Below are positions 51,995 through 62,300 of a stretch of DNA of 64,000 bases, piece by piece. Below the pieces are notes generated by a model. The model was not told where the DNA came from. It worked only from the letters and a program-made list of their open reading frames with translations, and made no database searches. The DNA comes from Paenarthrobacter ilicis (lineage in GTDB: Bacteria; Actinomycetota; Actinomycetes; Actinomycetales; Micrococcaceae), in NCBI RefSeq assembly GCF_016907545.1, contig NZ_JAFBCD010000001.1, forward strand, positions 992,001-1,056,000, in the 5' to 3' direction. The stretch's first letter is position 1, and each line of letters begins with the position of its first letter. The position numbers and the translations under genes were made by a program.

Positions 51995-52058
51995 TATAGG
52001 ATCTAGGAAGTTCACCGAAACCCTTGACAGCATGTCCGGATTCGTAAATCCTATAGGA
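51995..52058 (+). promoter_or_regulatory. Catabolic operon promoter with palindromic operators
   Basis: TTGACA (52024-52029) is a consensus -35 box. TCCTATAGGA (52049-52058), identical to the palindrome at 51199, lies 19 bp after it, where a -10 element is expected, so the operator overlaps the core promoter. A half match, TATAGGA, is at 51995-52001. AAGGAG and ATG (52087) follow. Binding of the FCD-type GntR protein is inference. Confidence 0.7.
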
Positions 52059-52086
52059 AACAGGATTCCACGAAGGAGTGATCTTC

Positions 52087-53094
52087 ATGGCGTACACCGC
52101 CAAGAACTGGCCCATCACCGCGGCCCTTCTGCAGTTCCCCGGCACCGACGCCGCGGGGCAGGACATCAACGACGCCGATGCCTCCCAGTGGGCTTCCGTC
52201 TTCCAGGAAGTCAAAGAAGCGGGCTTCGCCAACGCGGACCTCACGGACAGCTGGGTCCGTCCCGGCGACCTCACCAAGGCACGGTTGGCCGAGTTCAAGG
52301 ACACCGCCGATGAGGTGGGCATTGGCGTTCCTGTTATTTCCGCCATCCGCCGCAGTGTGATCCATCAGGAAAACTGGGCCGGGAACCTCGCATACAGCCA
52401 CCGCACTATTGACGCCGCAGCTGAACTCGGTTGTGAAGTGGTCTCCTTCGGACTTCACCAGGCCATCACCCCGGAGCAACAGAAGCAGTTGTGGTTCTGG
52501 ACAGTGGAGGGCTACAAGGATCCGGTAGGGGACAAGGAAGCGTGGAACAACGCAGTGTCCCGCATCCGCGAACTCGGCAAGCATGCCGCGGAAGCCGGCA
52601 TCCTGCTTTCACTGGAAATGTACGAGGACACCTACCTGGGTACCGGCGACTCGTCCGTGCAACTGGTCCAGGACATCGGTTTGGACAACGTGGGGCTCAA
52701 CCCGGACCTGGGGAACCTCATCCGCCTGCACCGGCCCATTGAGGATTGGCGCGAACTGGTGACCAAGACGCTGCCGTACTCCAACTACTGGCACATGAAG
52801 AACTACATCCGCGATGAGGATGTTGCCCGTGACAGCTACATCACCATGCCCTCACCCATGGAAAGCGGCCTCATCAACTATCGCGAGGCCTTCAAGGTGG
52901 CACTCTCCGTCGGCTTCCAGGGCATCCTGTGTGTGGAGCACTACGGTGGAGATGGCCTGAGCGTCACCGCCACCAACCAGGATTACCTGCGCCGACACGT
53001 CCTCCCCAAGTCAGAGGGGTATGCACTGGGACAGAGCCAGGTTGCGCAGGGCCGCCAGCAGCCTGCCCCGGAGTTTGCGGGGGTGCAGGCGTGA
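52087..53094 (+). CDS. TIM-barrel sugar phosphate isomerase/epimerase family protein
   Basis: A 335-aa xylose-isomerase-like TIM barrel. Segments ALLQFPGTD, EVVSFGLHQAIT, GILLSLEMYEDTYLG, VGLNPDLGNLIR, YWHMKNYI and GILCVEHYGGDG give the usual alternation of Glu, Asp and His metal residues. Its step is unknown: an isomerase or epimerase acting on the transported polyol or its ketose is likely. ATG at 52087 has AAGGAG eight bases upstream; GTG at 52078 overlaps that site. It is the first gene of the operon and overlaps the kinase gene by GTGA. Confidence 0.82.
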   Translation: MAYTAKNWPITAALLQFPGTDAAGQDINDADASQWASVFQEVKEAGFANADLTDSWVRPGDLTKARLAEFKDTADEVGIGVPVISAIRRSVIHQENWAGNLAYSHRTIDAAAELGCEVVSFGLHQAITPEQQKQLWFWTVEGYKDPVGDKEAWNNAVSRIRELGKHAAEAGILLSLEMYEDTYLGTGDSSVQLVQDIGLDNVGLNPDLGNLIRLHRPIEDWRELVTKTLPYSNYWHMKNYIRDEDVARDSYITMPSPMESGLINYREAFKVALSVGFQGILCVEHYGGDGLSVTATNQDYLRRHVLPKSEGYALGQSQVAQGRQQPAPEFAGVQA

Positions 53095-54845
53095 CCCGGA
53101 TCTTCGACGACCCGGCACACTTCGCCGATGACGCCCTGGACGGCTTCGTCGCCGCGAACCGCGGGTATGTGGCCCGCGTGGACGGTGGCGTAGTCCGCTC
53201 GACTGAAATGCCCGCCGGACAGGTGGCACTGGTGGTGGGTGGCGGCTCGGGACATTACCCCGCCTTCGCCGGGCTGGTGGGCCCGGGATTGGCCGCAGGA
53301 TCAGCATGCGGCAACATGTTCGCTTCCCCGGCAGCAGGGCAGGTTTATCGCGTAGCCAAGGCAGCCAATGCCGGCGGCGGAGTGCTGCTCAGCTACGGCA
53401 ACTACGCGGGGGATGTGCTGCACTTCGGTCAGGCTCAACTGCGCCTCAACGCCGAGGGAATCGAAACGCGCACGGTCACTGTCACGGACGACATTGCCAG
53501 CGCCCCCTTGGACCAAATAGAGAAACGACGCGGAATCGCGGGCGACCTCACCGTTTTCAAGATCGCCGGAGCCGCTGCAGAAGCGGGCCTGGACCTTGAC
53601 GGCGTCGAACGTTTGGCCATCAAAACCAACTACCGCACGCGCTCGCTGGGTGTGGCCTTTGACGGCTGCACGCTTCCGGGCGCCAGCGACCCCCTCTTCC
53701 ACGTGCCGGAAGGGCAGATGTCCCTGGGGCTGGGGATCCACGGGGAACCAGGGATTTCCGAGCACGCCATGCCCACGGCGTCGGAGCTCGCCGAACTCCT
53801 GGTCAGCAAGCTCCTGGCGGACAAGCCCGAGGACGCCGGAGACCGCGTGGTCGCAATCGTCAACGGTCTGGGAACCGTCAAGTACGACGAACTCTTCCTG
53901 CTGTTCGGCAAGGTGGAGAAGCTCCTCAGTGACGCCGGGCTCACCGTGGTGGAACCCGAATGCGGTGAACTGGTCACCAGCCTGGACATGTCCGGGCTGT
54001 CCCTCACCCTGCTTTGGCTGGACGAGGAACTGGAGGGCTTCTGGTCCGCGCCGGCGGACACGCCTGCGTTCCGCAAGGGAAGCATGTCGCCGCGGGCGCC
54101 GCGCACCGAGGTGCTGACGCACGACGCCGGAACCACCGAGGTTGAACAACCCACCCCTGCTGCCGCTGAACTGGGGCGCCAAGCCGCTGCCATCATCAGC
54201 CAAATCCGGAACGTGGTGATCGAACACGAAGAAGAACTCGGCAAGCTGGATGCGATCGCCGGGGACGGCGACCATGGCATCGGCATGCGCCGCGGTGTAG
54301 ACGCTGCGGCCACAGCCGGCGATGCCGCCCACGGATCCTCCGCCAAGGGTGTCCTTTCCGCAGCCGGCGAAGCCTGGAGCGAACGGGCCGGCGGCACCTC
54401 GGGTGCATTGTGGGGCTCGGCGGTCATCGCCGCCGGGCAGTCGCTCGGGAACCGCGAAAGCTACTCGGCGCAGGACGCCGCGGCCGCCGTGGAGGCATTC
54501 GCCAATGCCATCACCGAACTCGGCAAAGCCGAGCCGGGGGACAAAACCATGGTGGATGCCCTCCTGCCCTTCCGTGATGCCTTCCTTGGCGAGCTCGACG
54601 GCGGCAACCCCCTTGACAGGGCACTGGCCGTCGCCGCCGCTGCGGCTGAGTCCGCTGCCGCCGCCACTGCGGAACTCCGCCCGCTCAAGGGCAGGGCACG
54701 CCCCTTGGCGGAAAAGAGCCTGGGCCACCCCGACCCGGGTGCCGTCTCCTTCGCGTTGATCGCAGCACGCGTTTCACAATTCATCGATTCACAACTGGCC
54801 CCCGCACACGCTGCGGCACCGGCCGGGAACGGAGCATCAGCATGA
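53091..54845 (+). CDS. DhaK-DhaL fusion kinase, probable erythrulose (or dihydroxyacetone) kinase
   Basis: A 584-aa ATP-dependent kinase. The DhaK domain (~1-330) has [33 protein letters not shown] and His217 in [11 protein letters not shown], the residue that forms the covalent hemiaminal with the ketose. The DhaL domain (~365-570) has [18 protein letters not shown] with the Mg/ATP-binding aspartates and GGTSGALWG. Kinases of this form phosphorylate dihydroxyacetone, or L- or D-erythrulose (LerK/DerK); the nearby TPI-like and RpiB-like isomerases favour erythrulose. Start GTG is coupled to the gene before; its stop overlaps the next. Confidence 0.88.
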   Translation: MTRIFDDPAHFADDALDGFVAANRGYVARVDGGVVRSTEMPAGQVALVVGGGSGHYPAFAGLVGPGLAAGSACGNMFASPAAGQVYRVAKAANAGGGVLLSYGNYAGDVLHFGQAQLRLNAEGIETRTVTVTDDIASAPLDQIEKRRGIAGDLTVFKIAGAAAEAGLDLDGVERLAIKTNYRTRSLGVAFDGCTLPGASDPLFHVPEGQMSLGLGIHGEPGISEHAMPTASELAELLVSKLLADKPEDAGDRVVAIVNGLGTVKYDELFLLFGKVEKLLSDAGLTVVEPECGELVTSLDMSGLSLTLLWLDEELEGFWSAPADTPAFRKGSMSPRAPRTEVLTHDAGTTEVEQPTPAAAELGRQAAAIISQIRNVVIEHEEELGKLDAIAGDGDHGIGMRRGVDAAATAGDAAHGSSAKGVLSAAGEAWSERAGGTSGALWGSAVIAAGQSLGNRESYSAQDAAAAVEAFANAITELGKAEPGDKTMVDALLPFRDAFLGELDGGNPLDRALAVAAAAAESAAAATAELRPLKGRARPLAEKSLGHPDPGAVSFALIAARVSQFIDSQLAPAHAAAPAGNGASA

Positions 54846-55324
54846 GCACCACACCTGCCTGGCGGATAGTCATCGGCAACGATGAAGCCGGCGTTGAATA
54901 CAAGAATGCGTTGAAAGCACTGCTGGAAGCGGATCCCCGTGTATCCACAGTGACGGATGTGGGCGTGGGCTTTGACGATTCCACGGCCTACCCGCACGTC
55001 GCCGTGGACGCCGCCCGCAAGGTGGCCGAAGGCGAAGCAGACCGGGCACTCCTGATCTGCGGCACTGGACTGGGTGTGGCAATTGCAGCCAACAAGGTTT
55101 CTGGAATCCGTGCTGTCACCGCCCACGACAGCTACTCCGTGGAACGGTCCGTCCTCAGCAACAACGCTCAGGTCCTCACCCTTGGCCAGCGGGTCATCGG
55201 CCTGGAGCTCGCCAAGAAATTGGTGGGCGAATGGCTCGGCCACACCTTTGACCAGACCTCGTCCTCCGCCGCCAAGGTGGACGCCATTTGCTCGTACGAG
55301 CCTGACTACACGAAGGCAGTTTGA
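54842..55324 (+). CDS. RpiB/LacAB-family isomerase, EryI-like
   Basis: A 160-aa sugar phosphate isomerase. The active-site cysteine is in [18 protein letters not shown], followed by [29 protein letters not shown] with the catalytic histidine, and [13 protein letters not shown]. In erythritol/threitol pathways an RpiB homologue (EryI/DerI) converts D-erythrulose 4-phosphate to D-erythrose 4-phosphate. It overlaps the kinase gene by ATGA and is followed two bases later by the dehydrogenase gene, tying the enzymes into one transcript. Confidence 0.88.
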   Translation: MSTTPAWRIVIGNDEAGVEYKNALKALLEADPRVSTVTDVGVGFDDSTAYPHVAVDAARKVAEGEADRALLICGTGLGVAIAANKVSGIRAVTAHDSYSVERSVLSNNAQVLTLGQRVIGLELAKKLVGEWLGHTFDQTSSSAAKVDAICSYEPDYTKAV

Positions 55325-55326
55325 TC

Positions 55327-56307
55327 ATGACAGTTCCTGAAGCAACCGTGGGCAACGCAGCCCGGAAGATCGCCGTCGTCGGCTCCGGCTACATGGGCGG
55401 CGGCATCGCCCAAGTGCTGGCGCTGGGCGGGGCCCGCGTGGCATTGGCCGATGTTTCGGCCGACATTGCGCAGAAGAACTTTGACCGCCTGTTGGTGGAA
55501 TCGGACCAATTCATTGCCGATGGCCTGTTCCCTGAAGGTTCCACGGAGATCCTGAAGCAAAATCTCTGGGCAGCCAAGGACATTGAGGAAGCGGTGGCCG
55601 ATGCGGACTTCATTGAGGAAGCCGTCCCGGAGGTCCTGGACATCAAGCACCAGACGCTGGCCCGCATCAGCGCGGCAGCCCGTCCGGATGCCCTGATCGG
55701 CTCCAACACTTCCACCATCTCCATTGCTGCCCTCGCCGAAGCCGTCACCCACCCGGAGCGTTTCCTGGGCGTGCACTTCTCCAACCCGTCACCGTTCATT
55801 CCGGGCGTGGAGGTCATCCCGCACGCGGGCACTTCCGCGGCTACGGTGTCCGCATCGCAGGAGCTGGTGCACGCGGCAGGCAAGCAGACCGCCGTCGTAA
55901 AAGATGTCACCGGGTTCGTCCTGAACCGGCTTCAGTACGCGCTGTTCCATGAAGCAGCGCAGCTGGTGGAGCAGGGCATCGCAACAGCGGACGACGTCGA
56001 CACCCTGGTACGTACGACCTTCGGCTTCCGCTTGCCGTTCTTTGGTCCGTTCGCGATTGCCGATATGGCCGGTTTGGACGTCTACAACTTCTGCTACAAG
56101 TCGCTGCAGACGGGCTTCCCGGAGCGCTTCGCGACCCCCAAGATCCTGTCCGACCTTGTGGAAGCGGGCAAGCTGGGCACCAAGACCGGTGCGGGCTTCC
56201 TCAACGTCCCGGCAGAGCGGACCCCGGAGCTCATCGCCTACCGCAACAAGGCCTACGTCGCCATGCAGAAGCTCATTGAAGAGCTCGGCCCGGCACCCAT
56301 CAACTAA
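55327..56307 (+). CDS. 3-hydroxyacyl-CoA dehydrogenase-family NAD-binding protein
   Basis: A 326-aa two-domain dehydrogenase. The N-terminal fold has IAVVGSGYMGGGIAQVLALGG, then SNTSTISIAALAE, RFLGVHFSNPSPFIPGVEVI with the catalytic histidine, and VVKDVTGFVLNRLQYALFHEAAQLVEQG. This family includes L-gulonate 3-dehydrogenase and carnitine dehydrogenase besides fatty acid enzymes, so a polyol- or sugar-acid-related oxidation is possible here. ATG at 55327 is preferred over TTG at 55321, which overlaps the previous stop. Its place in a tetritol-type operon is unexplained. Confidence 0.85.
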   Translation: MTVPEATVGNAARKIAVVGSGYMGGGIAQVLALGGARVALADVSADIAQKNFDRLLVESDQFIADGLFPEGSTEILKQNLWAAKDIEEAVADADFIEEAVPEVLDIKHQTLARISAAARPDALIGSNTSTISIAALAEAVTHPERFLGVHFSNPSPFIPGVEVIPHAGTSAATVSASQELVHAAGKQTAVVKDVTGFVLNRLQYALFHEAAQLVEQGIATADDVDTLVRTTFGFRLPFFGPFAIADMAGLDVYNFCYKSLQTGFPERFATPKILSDLVEAGKLGTKTGAGFLNVPAERTPELIAYRNKAYVAMQKLIEELGPAPIN

Positions 56308-56329
56308 CGAACTTTCCAGGAGACCCTCA

Positions 56330-57094
56330 ATGACTTTCCCCGCAGAACGCACTGCGATTGTTACCGGTGCAGTATCCGAGCGCGGCATTGGCCGTGCCAC
56401 CGTCAACTACCTGGCCTCCCAAGGCTGGAACATCGGCATCATTGACCTCGATGACGCTGCCTGCAAACTCGCAGCCAAGGAGATTGCTGCCGAATACGGT
56501 GTGCAGGCCCACGGAGTGGGTGCCAACGTTGCCAGCGAATCCGATGTCCGTGCAGCCATTGACGAACTCGAAGCTGAACTCCCGCAAATCGTGGCACTGG
56601 CCAACGTTGCAGGCGTGAGCTCACCTGTCGGCTACCTGGAGCTTGAGCCGTCCGAGTGGGACCGGGTCCTCAATATCAACCTCAACGGTGTCCACTACGC
56701 CACCCGGCGCGTGGCTGAGTCCATGGTCAAGAACCGGATTGGCCGCATCGTCAATATTTCCTCAGTATCAGCCCAGCGCGGCGGCGGCACGTTCTCCAAG
56801 ACCCCCTACTCCGTGGCGAAGGCCGGCGTCATCGGCCTGACACGGGCCACGGCAAGGGAACTGGGGGAGTACGACATCACCGTCAATGCGATCTCGCCCG
56901 GCCCAATCGACACCGACATCATGGGCGGCACCCTGAGCCAGGAACGCAAGGACGAGCTCACCAAGGATCTTGTGGTCAACCGCGTAGGTTCCACCCGCGA
57001 CATCGCTGCAGCCATCGCCTTCCTCATCAGCGAGGACGCCGGTTACATATCCGGCCAGACGCTGAATGTGGATGGCGGGCTGTACATGCACTGA
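56330..57094 (+). CDS. Short-chain dehydrogenase/reductase
   Basis: A 254-aa SDR. The cofactor motif is TGAVSERGIG (12-21), the catalytic set Ser in NISSVSAQRG, Tyr160 and Lys164 in YSVAKAG, and the end TLNVDGGLYMH is typical. It probably oxidises a polyol to the ketose that the kinase uses, e.g. erythritol or threitol to erythrulose (inference). ATG at 56330 is seven bases from AGGAG; the longer frame to 55949 lies inside the previous gene. Confidence 0.9.
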   Translation: MTFPAERTAIVTGAVSERGIGRATVNYLASQGWNIGIIDLDDAACKLAAKEIAAEYGVQAHGVGANVASESDVRAAIDELEAELPQIVALANVAGVSSPVGYLELEPSEWDRVLNINLNGVHYATRRVAESMVKNRIGRIVNISSVSAQRGGGTFSKTPYSVAKAGVIGLTRATARELGEYDITVNAISPGPIDTDIMGGTLSQERKDELTKDLVVNRVGSTRDIAAAIAFLISEDAGYISGQTLNVDGGLYMH

Positions 57095-57104
57095 GGTTCC
57101 GGAC

Positions 57105-57197
57105 ATGAAGACCTGGACCCGGGAACGCAAGATCTACCTGGCCGTGGGCATTCTTGCCTGCGCCGTGGGCATAGTGCTCATTTTCTTCCCGCGCTGA
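57105..57197 (+). CDS. 30-aa single-span membrane peptide in the catabolic operon
   Basis: Reads MKTWTRERKIYLA then a hydrophobic stretch VGILACAVGIVLIFFPR, i.e. a basic N-terminus and one membrane span. A TGAGG site lies eight bases before the ATG and the stop is 45 bp before the MFS gene. It could assist the permease, but this is inference; it is too short for family recognition. Confidence 0.6.
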   Translation: MKTWTRERKIYLAVGILACAVGIVLIFFPR

Positions 57198-57242
57198 TAG
57201 CGCCGCACCCATCACTTTGCTGTCACTCAAAGAGGAGTTTCC

Positions 57243-58592
57243 ATGTCAGTAACCGCCAATTCCACCAAGGAGTTGCTGGATACGCCGGTCTTGAAGTCGG
57301 CCATATCCAAAGCCTCGCGCCGGCTCATGCCGATGCTTGTCATCTTGTATGTGGTTGCGTTCCTGGACCGCACCAACGTTGGTTTCGCAGAAGCCGCGTT
57401 GGAGGTCGACCGGGGAATAACCGCCGGTGCTTACGCGCTGGGCGCCGGTATTTTCTTCATCGGCTACGCCCTGTTCGAAATCCCCAGCAATTTGCTGCTC
57501 ACCAAGTTCGGTGCCAAAGTGTGGCTGGCACGCATCGCCATCACCTGGGGCATCGTCTCAGCGTGCTTCGCGTTTGTGCAGGGCGAGACCTCCTTCATCA
57601 TCCTGCGGTTCCTGCTGGGTGTCACCGAAGCAGGATTGTTCCCCGGTGTCATCATGTTCCTGGCGGCCTGGTTCCCCAACAAGGTTCGCGTAAAGATGTT
57701 CGCCATTTTCTACCTGGCACAGCCTTTCTCACAGATGATGGGCGCGCCGTTGTCCGGTTGGCTGATCAACATCGGCGATCAGGTTCCCGGCGTGGCAGGC
57801 TGGCAGGTCATGTTCTTCGTTGAAGGCATGCTCGCTGTGCTGGCTGGTGTTGCTGCCTACTTCTTCCTCATCAACAGCCCACAAGACGCCAAGTTCCTGA
57901 CGAAGGAAGAGAAGAAGGCACTCTCCGACGTGATGGCTTTGGAAGACACCGTGAAGGAGGAATCAGGTCCCAAGGGCGTCCTGGCGGCCATGCGCAACGG
58001 CAAGGTCTGGTACTTCACCGTCATCTACTTCTGCCTTCAGATTGCCGTCTACGGTGTCACCTTCTACCTCCCGCAGCAGGTAGCTCAGCTCACCGGGCAG
58101 AAGGTGGGCCTGGCGGTTGGCCTCATGGCTGCCATTCCGTGGTTCTTCGGTATCTTCGCCTGCTACTTCATTGGCAAGGCTGCCAACACTGTGGCCCGCC
58201 GGCGTCGCTGGGGCACCGCATTGTTCATCTCCACCGGCCTGTGCATCTTCGGTTCTGCCTGGGCAGGTGCAAACCACATGCCGGCGATTGGAATCATCTT
58301 CATCACCCTGGCGGTGTGCAGTTTCCTGGCGACCGGCCCCATCTGCTGGTCATACCCGACGGCGTTCCTCACCGGAACTGCTGCGGCAGCCGGCATCGGC
58401 CTCATCAACTCCCTGGGAAACCTGGGCGGTTTTGTGGCTCCGATCCTGCGCACCACGGTCAACCAGGTGACGGCCTCGGACACCGGAACCATGGGCGTCT
58501 ATGCGCTGGGTGTCCTCCCGTTCCTTGCCGCGCTGTTGATGTTCGGAACACGGAAATTCACCAACAAGGCCGACGAGCTGCTGGACAAGTAA
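57243..58592 (+). CDS. MFS permease of the anion:cation symporter (ACS) type
   Basis: A 449-aa 12-span permease. Characteristic pieces are FLDRTNVGFAEAAL, FFIGYALFEIPSNLLL, LGVTEAGLFPGVIMFLAAWFP and the central loop before RNGKVWYFTVIYF, as in the galactonate/phthalate transporter group. It probably imports the polyol, ketose or sugar acid degraded by the surrounding enzymes. AAAGAGGAG lies six bases before the ATG. Confidence 0.92.
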   Translation: MSVTANSTKELLDTPVLKSAISKASRRLMPMLVILYVVAFLDRTNVGFAEAALEVDRGITAGAYALGAGIFFIGYALFEIPSNLLLTKFGAKVWLARIAITWGIVSACFAFVQGETSFIILRFLLGVTEAGLFPGVIMFLAAWFPNKVRVKMFAIFYLAQPFSQMMGAPLSGWLINIGDQVPGVAGWQVMFFVEGMLAVLAGVAAYFFLINSPQDAKFLTKEEKKALSDVMALEDTVKEESGPKGVLAAMRNGKVWYFTVIYFCLQIAVYGVTFYLPQQVAQLTGQKVGLAVGLMAAIPWFFGIFACYFIGKAANTVARRRRWGTALFISTGLCIFGSAWAGANHMPAIGIIFITLAVCSFLATGPICWSYPTAFLTGTAAAAGIGLINSLGNLGGFVAPILRTTVNQVTASDTGTMGVYALGVLPFLAALLMFGTRKFTNKADELLDK

Positions 58593-58625
58593 TTGCACAA
58601 CTTCATGAACCCAGGGGAGGACGCC

Positions 58626-59366
58626 GTGTTGGTAGGCGTCAGCACCAAGATGTACATGGGCTACTCCCGGAGCCTCGCCTGGCTGCAAGATGTGATTGAC
58701 CAAGTGGACGCCCGTCCGGCCCTCGCGGCCGGGCGGGTGGTCCCGTTTGTGATTCCGTCCTTTCCCGTATTACCGGCAGCGGCACGGATGCTGGAGGGAT
58801 CGGGTGTCCTCCTGGGTGCCCAAAACTGCGGTTGGGAGGACGGGCCGTGGACAGGTGAGGTGTCGCCGTCCATGCTCGCCGAGCTCGGTGTTGGACTGGT
58901 GGAAATAGGCCACGCGGAAAGACGGAGGCACTTCGCGGAGGACGATGCGATGGTGGCCCTGAAAGTGCGGGCCGCGGTGGCTACCGGCATCACTCCGCTC
59001 CTCTGTGTGGGGGAATCCCTCGTCAGTGAACCTGAGGCGGCTGCGGAGTTGGTCTTCCGGCAGGTGGCCTCGGCCGTGGGCGATGACTGGCAGTTGGCCG
59101 GGCAACTGGTCCTGGCCTACGAGCCAGTGTGGGCCATCGGTGCTTCCCAACCTGCTTCGGCCCGGTACGTTTCAGCCGTTACCAAGGCCCTGCGCGGCAT
59201 GCTTGGCCAGCATCAGTTGGCGGACCTCCCCATGATTTACGGCGGCTCGGCGAAGCCCGGGCTCCTTCCGGAGCTGGACGGAGTTTCCGGGCTGTTCCTG
59301 GGCCGCTTCGCGCACGACGCCGCGAACTTTGGCCTGGTGCTCGACGAAGCCTTGGCCCTCCCCTAG
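58626..59366 (+). CDS. Triosephosphate isomerase-like enzyme, EryH/LerI-type
   Basis: A 246-aa TIM-barrel isomerase with complete catalytic residues: Lys8 in GVSTKMYMG (the housekeeping enzyme has GNWKMN), His96 in IGHAERRRHF and Glu166 in YEPVWAIG, plus YGGSAKPG near the end. The altered N-terminal motif marks the erythrulose-1-phosphate isomerase group (EryH, LerI) rather than glycolytic TPI. GTG at 58626 has GGGGAGG five bases upstream; the frame opens at 58593 directly after the MFS stop. Stop overlaps the convergent helicase stop in a shared CTAG. Confidence 0.88.
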   Translation: MLVGVSTKMYMGYSRSLAWLQDVIDQVDARPALAAGRVVPFVIPSFPVLPAAARMLEGSGVLLGAQNCGWEDGPWTGEVSPSMLAELGVGLVEIGHAERRRHFAEDDAMVALKVRAAVATGITPLLCVGESLVSEPEAAAELVFRQVASAVGDDWQLAGQLVLAYEPVWAIGASQPASARYVSAVTKALRGMLGQHQLADLPMIYGGSAKPGLLPELDGVSGLFLGRFAHDAANFGLVLDEALALP

Positions 59367-62300
59367 GTGGGTTCGCCGCCGCGTTGGCACAGTGCGACGA
59401 AACCGCCCAAATTCTCCAGGCCTTCAGGATGTGTTGGGAGGTAGTTGGTCAATTCCGGGGAACGTACCACCACGGCTTTCCACTGGCCACGCGAAACGGC
59501 CACGTTGATGCGGTTTCGGGAGAGCAGGAACTCCATGCCCCGGGGGACCTCTCCGGCTGCCGAGGCAGCCATGGAGACAATGACCACCGGGGCTTCCTGT
59601 CCCTGGAATTTATCGACCGTGCCCACCCTGACCTTGGCCAGTCCGGCGTCCCTGAGGTGGTGCTTGATCAGCTGCACCTGCGCGTTGTACGCCGCCACCA
59701 CCAACACATCGGCCTGCTCCAAGGGACGTGGTTCCTGGGTTGCCTCAGCATGTCCTGCCTGCCCCGTTGCTTCAGAAGGGTTGATCCACCCCAGCCCGAG
59801 GTGTGCTTGGACTTGGCGGACCACTTCAACTGCCTCCTCCACCGAGGACGTTGAGTTTCCCGTGTGCTGGACGTAGACGCAGGAGACACCGGGAGTTGAT
59901 CCGTGGAGCTGGCGGTCCTTCGCTACGGGGGCGGCTTCCAGGCGGTCGTCGTAGGACAGTGCAGAAACTGCCTGGCACAGCTCCGGGTGCATCCGCCATG
60001 ACAACGCCAGAAAATATCCCAGCGTTTCCGGCAAAGTGTCATGCCCCTCGGAAAGCCACCCGAGCGCGGACTCGTTGACTGGTTCCGGGTGCGTTCCTTG
60101 GGTGACTTGGGGCAACTGCTGGGGATCTCCCAGAAGAAGGAGACGCTTGGTTGCCCGGCTCACGGCCATGGTGTTGGCCAGCGAGAACTGGCCGGCCTCA
60201 TCAATGACCAGCAGGTCCAAGGAGCCGGCAGGTACTTCCTTGCCCACCATGGTCCAGGCGGTTCCTCCGATCAAGGCACCCCCGGGACGGGATAGCAATT
60301 CCTGGACATCACCTTTGGCACGGTTGGCCCAGGGCACGGGCTCGTTGTGTTTGACGTCCTTGGCCACGAGCCGGGGGTCCAGCCCGGCCTTCTCCACGGC
60401 AGCGCACAGCATGTTCTCCACTACGGCGTGGGATTGGGCCACCACGCCCACTTTCCATCCCTGGGCCACCAGCCTGGCGATCACGTGTGAACCCACATGG
60501 GTTTTGCCGCTCCCCGGCGGGCCTTGAACTGCCAGGTAGGAGTTGTCCAGGTCCTTCACGGCTTCAGTGATGGCCTTGACGTAGCGATCCGGTCCAGCGC
60601 CCACCGTGGGCAGCGAGCCAAGGCTCCGCAGCTGCGGGGGTTCACGCCGGATCAGGTCCAGCGAACAGTCCCGCGGCCAGGCCGGCAACGTGGCGCTGAG
60701 TTTGGCCGCAAGTTCAGCGAGGGCTGCACGCTGTCCGGTGGTGGCAATGGGTGCATCAGGCGTCAGTGCCATGGGGAACTGTGTGAATTCGGTGGAGTCC
60801 TTGCGAAGTCGCTCCAGGATGGTGACCGTTTCCACGTCCCCGTCTTCGCCCACGTCAGTCACGGTGGTGCCGCCCCATCCGGCCCTGCCGAGGACTGATG
60901 ACTGCCCTGCCTCCAGCGCAGCTGGCAGGGGTGGGCCGTACATCCGGAAATATGTCCTGCCGGAATCCAGGCCGGCCCCGTCGCCCGACTTGCCCAGGAG
61001 CCTCACCACGCGGGCGGGATTGCTCTTGGGCGTGGGTTTCGCCCAGTCCTGCACTACTTCCGCACTTTGGACCAGGAAAACGTCCCGCTCATCAGCCCAC
61101 TGGGAGGAGGGCTTCTCCAAGCGGTCAAAGTGCCCCCACCAATGTTGCTTGTCCTCGCGGCGGTGGTACCCAACACCGGCAGCCACGATGGCCACGGCGC
61201 GGGCGTCCGGGGATTGCTCCCGCTCTTGATCGGGCAGTGTTGCCAGATAGTCCATCAGGGCGGACTCCTCCGGTGCCGACTGGTATCCGGCAGCGTCCTC
61301 CTCCACCGTTTCGGTGGCGGGCGGGGCGTCCTTGTCGCCGGGTCCTCCCACGGGAATGGAACGCTCATCAGCACGGGCCAGCAACCAATTGCGGAGTTCG
61401 AGGGTGGAAAGACAGTCGTACTGGTTGTAGTCGCGGATCCCGGCCAGGATGGCTGAGGCTACCGCTGATTGTCCCGTGTCCCTTGCCGTGCAGTAGTCCG
61501 CGTAGGCAACCACGGAAGCCCCGGCGTCGGTCACGTCCCCGGAGCGCAGGCGCTGGCCCATGTACAGCGGTTCCAGTTTCTTGATGCTGTAGGAGTTTTG
61601 GGACACCCGGATGCTGTGCCGCACGGTGTCGTAGAGGTCCACCAGGACACCCTGGCGGAGGAGGTCATCAACGGCGTTCTCGCCCACCACATGCGTCAGG
61701 GACAAGTTCCTGAGAGCGGTCTTCTCATAAGCGGCATAGTGGTAAATGTGCATCCCGGGGTACTGCGCCCGCCTCTTGGCCACATAGTCCAGGAAGTCCA
61801 CAAAGGCCTGCCGCTCCTGGGCGCGGGAGTGGGCCCAGAACGGCCGGAAAATGGGTTCGGCACCCGGCTCGGTGGGATTCTCGATGACACCAAAGAGGTA
61901 TTCGAGCCCCCATTTCCCTGTGGCAGGATCCTGCCACAGGGGATCACCTTCGAAGTCGAAGAAGATATCTCCCGCGTCCGGGGCCGGAAGGCGACCCAAA
62001 GTGTTGTCAGGCAGAACTGTGTAGCTCACGGCCTTGGCTTCACCGGCGGCGTCCGTGTACTGGATTGTGCCATCGGGAGTGCCCGTTCCGGTCTGCAGCT
62101 GTGCCTGCTCGCGGAGGCGGAGCTGCAGGGCGTCACCCTCTGCCGGGGATGCTGCCAGCTGATCGATGGTGGTGATGCCGTCCTCCATCAGCTTCTTCCG
62201 CCGGCTGATCCGCATCCCCGCCACCATCAGCAGGTCGCGGTGCAGAGTGACCTGTTCCAAGCAGTAATTACAGCGACCGCAGGCCGCATACCGGGGATCG

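Noticed and set aside
53301..54728. 475-codon minus-strand frame
   Set aside because: Antisense of the DhaKL kinase gene, composition typical of a reverse frame in GC-rich DNA.
59129..59854. 241-codon plus-strand frame after the TPI-like gene
   Set aside because: Overlaps the end of the TPI-like gene and the helicase antisense; no ribosome site or motif.
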